Below are positions 57,397-64,000 of a stretch of 64,000 bases of DNA, piece after piece (within the stretch, counting starts at the first letter, position 1; each line of letters starts with the position of its first letter). Made by a program: the position numbers and the translations under genes. The notes beneath the pieces were generated by a model that was given only the letters and a program-made list of their open reading frames with translations, was not told where the DNA came from and did no database searches. Source of the DNA: Petrimonas sulfuriphila (GTDB taxonomy: Bacteria > Bacteroidota > Bacteroidia > Bacteroidales > Dysgonomonadaceae); contig CP073276.1 in NCBI GenBank assembly GCA_038561985.1, positions 1,240,001-1,304,000 of the forward strand. The letters are read 5' to 3'.

Positions 57397-57440
57397 AGCG
57401 GCAAACGAGATTCGAACTCGCGACCCTCAGCTTGGGAAGC
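57397..57440 (-). pseudogene. 3' part of a tRNA-Gly (CCC) gene; attachment-site end of an integrated element
   Basis: Read on the minus strand, this stretch runs from the anticodon loop TTCCCAA (anticodon CCC) through GCTGAGGGTC, T-arm GCGAG-TTCGAAT-CTCGT, acceptor strand TTGCCGC and discriminator T. The 5' half (acceptor strand, D-arm and 5' anticodon stem) is missing: beyond 57440 the sequence is unrelated. This is what is left when an integrase inserts at a tRNA anticodon/3' half and carries a copy of that half to rebuild the gene at its other end. The tyrosine recombinase gene begins 170 nt away. Confidence 0.8.
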
Positions 57441-57533
57441 AATAGTTGGCTCTTTTCGTTGTTTACCGTTATTTATTATATATTTGATTTATAATTATTT
57501 ATGATTTTTTCCACGTTAAATCTTATCGATATT

Positions 57534-57565
57534 TTTGCTTATATATTGGTATTTTTCTATCTTTG
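57534..57565 (+). promoter_or_regulatory. Promoter of the integrase gene
   Basis: TTTG at 57534-57537 and TATCTTTG at 57558-57565 are 20 nt apart, a full Bacteroidetes -33/-7 promoter, 46 nt before the integrase start. It lies inside the element near its end. Confidence 0.7.
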
Positions 57566-57611
57566 TTTACCCATTGTTTACCCAAAATATAATGTTTAAA
57601 ATATTAATATT

Positions 57612-59048
57612 ATGCCAAGTAGCGACAATTATTTATCAACTCACCCCGTTTTTAAATACAAAAATAGGAATATTTCTGTTAGCTTGGTGAGAAAATATCG
57701 ATACGATATTGAAGAAGTGGCTCCCATATTCTGGCGGATTACGTACAATCGAAAACTAAAAGTCTATTTCTCCGGCTTTGAGTTTTCTAGAAATGAGTGG
57801 GATGAATTTGTAAACAGAGACCTAAGAAAACATGCAGGAACTAAACAAACACTATTACGTTTTTTATCCCTTACATTAAAACCTGCGATAGATACTTTGG
57901 CCGAGACGAATGACTTTTCTTTTGCTGCGTTGGATAACCTTTTGACTGATCAACCGACCTCTACAGTCAATGAAGCGTTTCAAAAGAAAATTGTATCATT
58001 GGAAAATGAGTACAAGATTGGAAATGCATCGATTTATAGAACAACCCTTAATGCACTTATGAGGTTCAAACATTATAAACTTTATAAGAAAAGTGCTGAC
58101 AAAACGGATTTTATTAATCGCTGTATTGAAAGCAAGTATGTAGCCATCGGTAAAAAGGCGTTGAGTATATCCGAAAAAATATCTTTTGAGGAGATCACTC
58201 CGGAATTCTTAATCGAATGTGAGAAATTTTGGCTCGATACCGGGGTCGCACATGCGACCATCGGTATATATATGAGAACATTGAGAGCCATCATCAATAA
58301 TAATGAGGGTGAGGAACCTTATATAAACCAGAAGAAATATCCTTTCGGAGTAAAACGGGGTAAGTACGCCATACCGGAAGGTGGCAGAAGGAATATTGCT
58401 TTACCAGTTGATGACATTTGGAAAATCGAAAATTACCAAACAGATAATGATGCCATAGCAACAGCACGTGATATATTTGTTTTTATGTTCTACTGCAATG
58501 GATTGAACTTCGGAGACCTTTGCCGGTTAAGGTATGAGAATATTGATGCTCCCAGTGAAGAAATAATTTTCCAAAGAAAAAAGACTTTGCGAAAAGGAGA
58601 AAAACCTACTTATATTTATGCACCGATGCTCCCACCTATGGTTGAAATAATCAACCGGCAAGGGAACAAAAATCAGGACGGATATATTTTCCCATTTCTC
58701 AACGGAATTGCTCCAAGCGGCAAGAATGAAAGGAAAATCAAAGAGGCTATCAATTTCGCATTAGACCCTATCAATTCTTCGTTAAAAATAATTGCCAATA
58801 AACTTGAGTTAGACCCGGAAATATCAACTTCGTACACACGAAACAGCTATATAACGCATCTTACCAGCGAAATGTATGTCAATCCTATCGTGGTACGAAA
58901 AATGGTTGGGCATAGTACAAAGAAGGATGTGACGGCAGGATATGTCAACCTGACGCCGAAAAAGAGAAGAGAGATCAATTCAAAATTGTTGAACCCGAAA
59001 AAAAAATATGCGACGATCAATTCTGGCAAGTCGGTAGAAGTCGGATAA
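57612..59048 (+). CDS. Tyrosine recombinase/integrase
   Basis: A 478-residue phage/conjugative-element integrase: arm-binding type N-terminus (about 15-110), SAM-like core-binding domain (about 130-230) and catalytic domain (about 260-455). Box II Arg is in TSYTRNSY, followed by the GHSTKKDVTAGYVN His/Tyr pair with the nucleophilic Tyr. At the box I place the sequence reads GLNFGDLCRLRY with Asn where Arg is usual, and box II lacks both histidines. IntDOT of CTnDOT also lacks box I Arg, so activity is not excluded. The gene is at the end of the element next to the tRNA-Gly remnant, as expected for a site-specific integrase. Confidence 0.92.
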   Translation: MPSSDNYLSTHPVFKYKNRNISVSLVRKYRYDIEEVAPIFWRITYNRKLKVYFSGFEFSRNEWDEFVNRDLRKHAGTKQTLLRFLSLTLKPAIDTLAETNDFSFAALDNLLTDQPTSTVNEAFQKKIVSLENEYKIGNASIYRTTLNALMRFKHYKLYKKSADKTDFINRCIESKYVAIGKKALSISEKISFEEITPEFLIECEKFWLDTGVAHATIGIYMRTLRAIINNNEGEEPYINQKKYPFGVKRGKYAIPEGGRRNIALPVDDIWKIENYQTDNDAIATARDIFVFMFYCNGLNFGDLCRLRYENIDAPSEEIIFQRKKTLRKGEKPTYIYAPMLPPMVEIINRQGNKNQDGYIFPFLNGIAPSGKNERKIKEAINFALDPINSSLKIIANKLELDPEISTSYTRNSYITHLTSEMYVNPIVVRKMVGHSTKKDVTAGYVNLTPKKRREINSKLLNPKKKYATINSGKSVEVG

Positions 59049-59360
59049 ATGATCTGAGAAGAAATACAAATGGGTTACATTATTTAGGATATTTGCAGTA
59101 TAACTGCATATTTTCTAATAAAAATAAACTCATTGCTGCAGGAACTTAGACTTAGGGGTTACGTCCCGGGTGGTGATTAAACCAAAGATAATAAACCTAT
59201 ATGTTTATATCATAGAAGATTATACGAGTAGCAACAAATTGGTTGTTTTTCATACCTTTGTCAATAATTTGAGGTGCAGGAGAGTTTATATAAGCTATGT
59301 TGTTTTTGAATGTGGATCGTAACAAGGGGAAAGGAGAATTTGAATATAATTTAATAGTTC
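59049..59360. other. Intergenic region between integrase and ORF6N genes
   Basis: 312 nt. TGCAGT/ACTGCA (59094-59108) forms a 6-bp inverted repeat followed by TATTTTC, possibly a weak integrase terminator or an operator. A -7 box TACCTTTG lies at 59253-59260, about 100 nt before the ORF6N start. No convincing small gene. Confidence 0.5.
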
Positions 59361-59927
59361 ATGGAATTAGCAATAATACAGAGTAAGATATATGAAATAA
59401 GGGGCGTAAAGGTCATGCTGGATTTTGATTTGGCGGAGATGTATGGCGTGGAAACGAGGGTTTTAAAACAGTCGGTAAGGCGCAATATAAAACGCTTTGA
59501 AGGTGATGATTTTATGTTTGAGGTTACAAGGGAAGAACTTTCAAGATCACAAATTGTGATCTTGAACAAAGGTCGTGGATACAACATAAAATATATGCCC
59601 TTTGCATTCACCGAATTAGGCGTGGCAATGTTAAGTAGTGTACTGAACTCAGATACAGCTATTGAAATAAACAAGGGTATCATGCGTGCTTTCGTCGCCA
59701 TCCGGCATTTGATCCACAATCCGCAAGTCGATGAAGTAAAGGAACTGCAAAAAGAAGTAAGGAAATTCAAAGAATACATAGAGGAAGTGTTCACCGACTA
59801 CAATGATATTAATGAAGATACAAGGATGCAATTAGAGCTTATCAATGAGTCATTGGCTGAACTCCAAGCGCAAAAGAAACTATCCGGAAAACCACGTAAT
59901 CCGATAGGATATGTAAAAACAAAATAA
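59361..59927 (+). CDS. ORF6N domain protein
   Basis: A 188-residue protein whose first 85 residues are the ORF6N DNA-binding domain (IYEIRGVKVMLDFDLAEMYGVETRVLKQSVRRN), found in phage antirepressor-like and large-DNA-virus proteins. It continues with YMPFAFTELGVAMLSSVLNS, which is usual for bacterial members, and a C-terminal coiled coil. Probably a regulator of the element, on the plus strand like the integrase. A 25-nt inverted repeat lies inside the gene (separate entry). Confidence 0.88.
   Translation: MELAIIQSKIYEIRGVKVMLDFDLAEMYGVETRVLKQSVRRNIKRFEGDDFMFEVTREELSRSQIVILNKGRGYNIKYMPFAFTELGVAMLSSVLNSDTAIEINKGIMRAFVAIRHLIHNPQVDEVKELQKEVRKFKEYIEEVFTDYNDINEDTRMQLELINESLAELQAQKKLSGKPRNPIGYVKTK
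59541..59565. repeat. Perfect 12-bp inverted repeat inside the ORF6N gene
   Basis: TCAAGATCACAA (59541-59552), one central A, then TTGTGATCTTGA (59554-59565). Arms are perfect over 12 bp, highly unusual within coding sequence. It encodes part of LSRSQIVILNKG. As DNA it would suit a dimeric regulator, as RNA a tight stem. Confidence 0.8.
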
Positions 59928-60006
59928 TTTAAAAAAATCGGCAGGAATGATCTGAATTTTGCATGGATGATAATCTACTCCGAAGGAGAGGATCCTCATC
60001 CATTTT

Positions 60007-60585
60007 TTATTTGAGTTTGCGAATTGCGAAACAAATCAGCAAGCTCAAGAGTATGCCGGCCATTAGGCCGGAGAAAAATAGCCTGAATTTTGTACTGCCA
60101 GTACTGGTGGTTTTTTCTTTCAATTCTTTATTTTCATTGACCAAGGTTTTAACCGTGAGCTGCAGGTTGGCATTTTCCGTGGTTAGGGTTTCATTTTGAG
60201 TGGATGTTTGCTGAATAAGGGTTTCATACTCCTTAATCGTTTTTTCCATCCAACTCTTGCTGATGGTAATGATCTCTGCAGATACAGGCGGCCGACCGGT
60301 TGAGGTGTCAACCGGGGCGGTTGTATCGTAATGTACTTCATGTTTCAATACTTCATTCCGGAGATTGATGTTTTCGTCCTTTGTCAGCTTTAAATCGGTT
60401 TCGAGAAGGGTGATCTGGAGTTTTTTCTTATAGAGTTCTTTTTCAAGATTCCATACTGCGGTACTGTCGATTTCTGTGATTATTTTTTCTGTGATCAGTT
60501 GATTGGGTTTGCATCCTAAAAGTAATTGCAGAATTGCAATTACTAAAGCGACTGCAGCTATTATATCTTTTGTTGCTTTACTCAT
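60007..60585 (-). CDS. Candidate unimolecular spanin: lipoprotein with C-terminal membrane segment
   Basis: A 192-residue protein. The N-terminus (MSKATKDIIAAVALVIAILQ then LLLGC, Cys25) is a lipoprotein signal with lipobox LLGC. The middle (about 35-160) is largely charged coiled coil with a Pro-rich break (PVDTSTGRPPVSAE). The C-terminus (about 167-188, FRLFFSGLMAGILLSLLICF) is a transmembrane helix ending in the basic AIRKLK. Lipid anchor at one end and inner-membrane helix at the other is the topology of phage u-spanins, which fuse the two membranes at the end of lysis. It lies directly after the endolysin gene. No sequence similarity to T1 gp11 is claimed. Confidence 0.6.
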   Translation of the reverse strand: MSKATKDIIAAVALVIAILQLLLGCKPNQLITEKIITEIDSTAVWNLEKELYKKKLQITLLETDLKLTKDENINLRNEVLKHEVHYDTTAPVDTSTGRPPVSAEIITISKSWMEKTIKEYETLIQQTSTQNETLTTENANLQLTVKTLVNENKELKEKTTSTGSTKFRLFFSGLMAGILLSLLICFAIRKLK

Positions 60586-60597
60586 AGTGGTACTTTT

Positions 60598-61185
60598 TTA
60601 TGATGCTTTTTTTATTGCGTCCAGGAACTTGTAATGATATTCCGCTATTTTATTGGCTTGATCGAGTCCATTCACAATCCGTCGTGCACGTATGGGATCA
60701 TCGGTGTACGGGTTGAAGTAGTTTTCGAGCGATACACCGGTGAAATCGCCTCGGTTGGAGATACCTTTTGTCATGCCTTCTATCATTATCCGTGCGGATA
60801 TGCCGGGCTGAAGGGCGAGCTCCGGCTGTTCAAGTAGCGGCAGGTTGAGGATTCTCCCCATATTCAGGTAGTTTTCGTACCAGGTTAATTGCACATCGCC
60901 TCGTCCGTAGTAGATTTTGTCGGGCCATGTATAGGGTTTTCGGTTATATTTCAGTTTTTGACCATAAGGTTTGCCTCGGCCTTTTCCGATTTCCTCGACC
61001 GGTTGCATGGTTCTGGCGGTTTCATGGAAGGATGTCGCAAGCATATATGCTCTCCATCGGGTATCGGTTATATGGTGGTTGCCAAATTCTGTCAACTTAA
61101 CAATGATGCCTTTTCGCTGGCTGTCATTCATACGTCGGTTGAACAGACTTGTATTTATCTCCTGAAGAAAGATTTGGATATTCAT
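60598..61185 (-). CDS. GH19-like endolysin
   Basis: A 195-residue peptidoglycan hydrolase of the GH19 chitinase-like/phage endolysin type. Catalytic Glu55 lies in ATSFHETARTMQPVEE (second Glu at 64 or 65), followed by the family block YYGRGDVQLTWYENYLNMG (92-110). There is no signal peptide, so export to the wall would depend on the one-TM protein upstream or on lysis. It overlaps that gene by 4 nt and is followed 12 nt later by the spanin-like gene: lysis-cassette order. Confidence 0.88.
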   Translation of the reverse strand: MNIQIFLQEINTSLFNRRMNDSQRKGIIVKLTEFGNHHITDTRWRAYMLATSFHETARTMQPVEEIGKGRGKPYGQKLKYNRKPYTWPDKIYYGRGDVQLTWYENYLNMGRILNLPLLEQPELALQPGISARIMIEGMTKGISNRGDFTGVSLENYFNPYTDDPIRARRIVNGLDQANKIAEYHYKFLDAIKKAS

Positions 61186-61685
61186 TGTTGTTGTTTTTGT
61201 TGGGTTTCACGTTTAAATGTGCCCAGAGGGGGTTGTCTTTTGTCGCAATCCTCAACCCCGCAATAATGGTAGTCCCCATCTTTTCGCCATTGAAGCTCCC
61301 TGTCGAATGCTTTTTCAAGTCCGGTGATCCTTCTATGATCTTCGGTTCTTTGAAGCTGTAGTAGTTTGATATCGCTCCTCAACTTCTCGTTGATATCGTC
61401 CTTATCCCGAAGTAGTTTTAGCAGTTCTTCCGAATTGGTTTTGTTATAATCATTCATCCGTTCCATGTGTGCCACTGTACGTTCCAATAAGCCCATCATT
61501 TCCACGGCTGCCGAAACATCTTCCTTTTTAGCTTCCGCTTCCGACTTTACGGCTTCACTCTTTTTGATCCGTTTGTTTTCTTTCCGGTTTATGATTGTCG
61601 AAACTAATCCACCCAACGCACCTCCACCTACCAATGAAGAGAATATGGCGAGCAATTCATAATTATTTTGAAGAAGTCCGATCAT
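61182..61685 (-). CDS. One-TM coiled-coil protein, holin candidate
   Basis: A 167-residue protein with one N-terminal hydrophobic helix (about 10-32, LLAIFSSLVGGGALGGLVST), then a long charged coiled coil (about 40-130) and a Cys-containing C-terminus (YCGVEDCDKRQPPLGTFK). It is the gene just before the endolysin and overlaps it by 4 nt. Position and a single Gly-rich helix suggest a holin-like role; it is longer than typical holins, so a structural or regulatory role is also possible. Confidence 0.6.
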   Translation of the reverse strand: MIGLLQNNYELLAIFSSLVGGGALGGLVSTIINRKENKRIKKSEAVKSEAEAKKEDVSAAVEMMGLLERTVAHMERMNDYNKTNSEELLKLLRDKDDINEKLRSDIKLLQLQRTEDHRRITGLEKAFDRELQWRKDGDYHYCGVEDCDKRQPPLGTFKRETQQKQQQ

Positions 61686-61800
61686 CTTTTCAATATTTTA
61701 TAGGGGAGCCGGTTTGAGAAAAATATCACGATGCAATCAGGGCAATAACCGAAAACATTTTGTGGTTGTATGTGGCATGTTAAACATTATAGTAGGTGAA

Positions 61801-61833
61801 CATGGAACCGTTCCTGCAGGGAGCGGTTCCATG
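61801..61833. terminator. 33-nt perfect-arm hairpin between DUF6266 and the lysis genes
   Basis: CATGGAACCG (61801-61810) pairs with CGGTTCCATG (61824-61833); the loop contains TCC/GGA that can add pairs. It starts 16 nt after the DUF6266 stop. There is no T-run on either strand, so it may be an RNA-processing or stability element and would make the DUF6266 mRNA more abundant than the lysis genes. Confidence 0.6.
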
Positions 61834-61848
61834 AAGGACAGTAATAGC

Positions 61849-62487
61849 TTAAGCTATTGTCTGCTGACCGAGATAGGCGCTATTGGCCACCATCGTACCG
61901 TCTTCGGAAATAAACCCCAGGTATATTTCCACGGTATCACCCATCCAACTGTCGGGGATATTCATTGTTGCAGAACCGGCCGAGCGCTCACCGGCTTCGG
62001 TGCTGAAAACGGATTCGCCTTTGTCACTGTTGAAAACCAGCGGCATTGCCAGGTCTCCTGCAGAGGCGTTCCCTACTCCACTGTTGTCATTCCATGTGAA
62101 GTTCAGGCTCCCTTCGGAAGCTACTGCAGCGGCATTCTCTGCCGGCAGAAGACTTCCCCGGGAGACGAGGATTTTTGGAAAATCAAGCTCCAGATCGGGA
62201 ACCTCGCCATCTACCGCGTTGTTTACATTGTAAGACATCGCTGCATTGAACGCTGTCTGCCTGTTGGCGTAGTTTTTGAACCCTATCCGCAGGAAAGGGG
62301 TGAGCGGTTTTAGAAACTCGATCATGATGGAGAATTTTGTCCGCTGCTTCACTTGCCCGGGTGTCCGGGGATTCCTCACACTGGAAGGAAGGCTTCGCAT
62401 GTAATGGATGCCTTTCCACGTTCCTCCGACAACCGTTCCGACCTTGCCGGAGAAACCTCCTAAAATACCTTGTTTAATTGTTCCCAT
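61849..62487 (-). CDS. DUF6266 family protein
   Basis: A 212-residue protein with the DUF6266 N-terminal pattern: MGTIKQGILGGFSGKVGTVV then GGTWKGIHYMRSLPSSVRNPRTPGQ. The rest (about 110-212) looks like a beta-sandwich (LNFTWNDNSGVGNASAGDLA, VEIYLGFISEDGTMVANSAYLGQQTI). No signal peptide. The family is common in Bacteroidetes and its role is unknown. Here it begins the minus-strand set and is followed by the hairpin and the holin/endolysin/spanin-like genes, which suggests it is made with and perhaps released by them. Confidence 0.88.
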   Translation of the reverse strand: MGTIKQGILGGFSGKVGTVVGGTWKGIHYMRSLPSSVRNPRTPGQVKQRTKFSIMIEFLKPLTPFLRIGFKNYANRQTAFNAAMSYNVNNAVDGEVPDLELDFPKILVSRGSLLPAENAAAVASEGSLNFTWNDNSGVGNASAGDLAMPLVFNSDKGESVFSTEAGERSAGSATMNIPDSWMGDTVEIYLGFISEDGTMVANSAYLGQQTIA

Positions 62488-62892
62488 AAAACTGTATTCT
62501 TTAAAATGTTAAACATTGATTGCTTGGACTTGGTATTGACTTGGTATGGCCGTAACCTTATCCGAGGCTAAAATATTGAATAATATTTCAAGTTGTTTGG
62601 GGCTGGTATGGAGTGCCTTCGTATGCTTTATCTTGCGTTATAGGAAGAAACTTCAAAATAAATGCTATTGGTATTAAAAAAATTCGCTAAACTTGCATAT
62701 CTATTTTATTTTCAGCCAATTTTTTTGGTTTGTCAGGAAAGTATTTTGAAAAGATACTTCCAATATTTCTCAAGCGATCTGATTTAAAATATCGGGCAAG
62801 TGGATTCGATTGAATTACATAGTACAGATATACATATATCTATTTAATTGTTAATTGCTTATCTCACTATATTAATATTGAAAAGAACAAAA
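62488..62892. other. Divergent intergenic region between DUF6266 and HsdR-N-like gene
   Basis: 405 nt without a convincing gene. It has an 11-bp-period direct repeat of ACTTGGTAT (62528-62536, 62539-62547) and the inverted repeat AAATATT/AATATTT at 62571-62588. Both directions must have promoters here; I found no full -7 match. It could contain an operator that controls the minus-strand set. Confidence 0.45.
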
Positions 62893-63879
62893 ATGAACAA
62901 CGAAAAATGGAATGAAATATGCTTTTTATTATTCGATAGCATTAAATTTGACATTAGTGAAAACGATTTCGAAAAGAATGTAGTTCAGGCTTTAAGAGTT
63001 TTAGACTGGAAAGAGTATTCTGGTGATATTGAGATTCGCCCTTCTTTACCAATTGGAGCGGCTAACAAAATTACTCCTGATTTTGTAATCAAAGCTTCTG
63101 ACAATAAGAAACTGTTTGTCATTGAAATAAAGCAACCAAGTATTCCGCTTACTTCCAAATTCCAACAACAGTTGTTTTCTTATATGCGTCAACTAAGGCT
63201 TGAATACGGAATCTTAATCGGACAAGAAATTCAAATATTTTATGATGGCGACTTATCAAATCAAGAAGATCCAATACTATTAGAGACAATTAATTTTACA
63301 AAAGATAATGAGAAAGGGTTGAGATTTGTTGAATTATTTGGCAAAGAAAGCTTCAACCGGGAATCATTAAAATCTTATACAATAAGTGCTTTAAAAAAAA
63401 TAAACCGAAGGGAAGAACATAAAATCTTGACAAAAAAAATACTCTCAGAAAGCTATCAGGATAAAATCCGGGAGTTGATAAAACAAGATTTTTTAAACGA
63501 ATATGATGGGGAGCTAATAGATACTGTACTGAAAGAGTTAAGAATTGAGATAAAACAGAAAAACATAGAGCAAAATCCAACAGAATTACCTAAAAATCAA
63601 TTAAAACAGGAGGTAAATATTGACTATTCTGCGGGTGTTTTGCCGATCGAGTTAAATCCATCGTCTGAGTCGGAGTTTAAGCAGAGGCTTTTATCAACAA
63701 AAACAGCGTATATAACAACGTTCTACAATAATGGGACAACAAAACAAAAAGTTTGGAATGCCCTAAGATTTAGCGAAAGTTCAGGTGTATTAGGAAATTT
63801 AAGGTCAAGACCTGAATTTAGGAATGGAGAATGGCAGAAACTTGGTATTGAAAGAGTCTACGTTTCGATTGATAAATAA
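62893..63879 (+). CDS. Stand-alone HsdR-N-like PD-(D/E)xK protein
   Basis: From the ATG at 62893 (MNNEKWNEICFLLFD; the frame opens at 62848) the protein has 328 residues. Residues about 25-160 resemble the type I restriction enzyme R N-terminal nuclease domain, with Glu28, Asp63 in ITPDFVI and the E-I-K motif at 78-80 (KLFVIEIKQPS). The centre is charged and helical. The last 60 residues (AYITTFYNNGTTKQKVWNALRFSESSGVLGNLRSRP) form a separate C-terminal module seen in other such proteins. No methylase, helicase or specificity subunit is nearby within the window. Likely a defence or nuclease gene carried by the element. Confidence 0.78.
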   Translation: MNNEKWNEICFLLFDSIKFDISENDFEKNVVQALRVLDWKEYSGDIEIRPSLPIGAANKITPDFVIKASDNKKLFVIEIKQPSIPLTSKFQQQLFSYMRQLRLEYGILIGQEIQIFYDGDLSNQEDPILLETINFTKDNEKGLRFVELFGKESFNRESLKSYTISALKKINRREEHKILTKKILSESYQDKIRELIKQDFLNEYDGELIDTVLKELRIEIKQKNIEQNPTELPKNQLKQEVNIDYSAGVLPIELNPSSESEFKQRLLSTKTAYITTFYNNGTTKQKVWNALRFSESSGVLGNLRSRPEFRNGEWQKLGIERVYVSIDK

Positions 63880-64000
63880 TTAAGAGGTTAAACCGGTAGC
63901 TAAAGATTAGGCTTGTCCATTACTCTTCCTATTAATAGACGTCTGATCAATCATATAACCATGTGTCAGGAAAAACGAAGGGAAATGAACGGAATGGATT
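63880..64000. other. Right window edge, no gene recognised
   Basis: 121 nt after the HsdR-N-like stop. No tRNA-Gly half or attachment repeat is seen, so the element continues past the edge. Confidence 0.5.

Noticed and set aside
63880-64000. Right attachment site of the element
   Set aside because: No match to the tRNA-Gly 3' half occurs in the last bases; the element must extend beyond the window.

Overview
The window looks like a chromosomal segment of an anaerobic, saccharolytic Bacteroidales bacterium, most likely of the Dysgonomonadaceae/Porphyromonadaceae group (Proteiniphilum- or Petrimonas-like). The placement is inferred from several signs: the Bacteroidetes -7 element TAnnTTTG lies upstream of many genes, Shine-Dalgarno signals are weak, there are many lipoproteins, a stand-alone piece resembles a type IX secretion sorting domain, and there is a degenerate NUDIX-type sugar regulator beside xylose genes. 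No 16S gene is present, so the genus is a guess.

Layout. 1-107 is the start of a small heat-shock protein running off the left edge. 316-5519 holds a periplasmic metallophosphoesterase and a large GH2 beta-galactosidase. 5552-12532 is a housekeeping run (deoC, mazG-like, dtd, uvrC, apt, mnmG, EEP nuclease) with a perfect parS-like palindrome between apt and mnmG. 12602-23098 has ybeY, an SpmAB fusion, a helix-hairpin-helix protein and the alpha-2-macroglobulin/PBP1C pair. 23109-25611 is accessory: an orphan ABC ATPase with a small membrane partner, a 65-residue protein, and a DUF4143 ATPase bracketed by imperfect direct repeats. 25769-31615 has fructosamine kinase, valS, tRNA-Lys, HU and two rhomboid proteases. 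31599-36229 has a membrane-anchored EEP protein, queD-queE, rnz, a mini sorting-domain protein and asd. 36243-46006 has DUF456, znuC-znuA, mnmD, NlpE-like lipoproteins, umuC-umuD, tRNA-Ser and two peptidases. 45960-49162 is ptb-buk plus an ATP-grasp-like protein. 49528-57336 is a complete xylose/xylo-oligosaccharide cluster: NUDIX regulator, GH3 xylosidase, xylB, xylA, xylE.

From about 57396 to the right edge lies an integrated element. Its left end is the displaced 3' part of a tRNA-Gly(CCC) gene, followed by a tyrosine recombinase with its own promoter, an ORF6N protein, a minus-strand set (DUF6266, one-TM protein, GH19-like endolysin, lipoprotein with a C-terminal membrane segment) and an HsdR-N-like PD-(D/E)xK protein. 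No capsid, tail or portal gene is visible. The set reads as a compact holin/endolysin/unimolecular-spanin cassette attached to a DUF6266 protein, and is the best candidate here for an undescribed system (a phage-derived lysis or lysis-like export module). The other end of the element is outside the window.

Functionally, the GH2 and GH3 enzymes and the xyl genes convert plant-derived oligosaccharides to xylulose-5-phosphate. ptb-buk yields ATP from butyryl-CoA or another acyl-CoA. The A2M/PBP1C and ZnuA/NlpE proteins act in the cell envelope.
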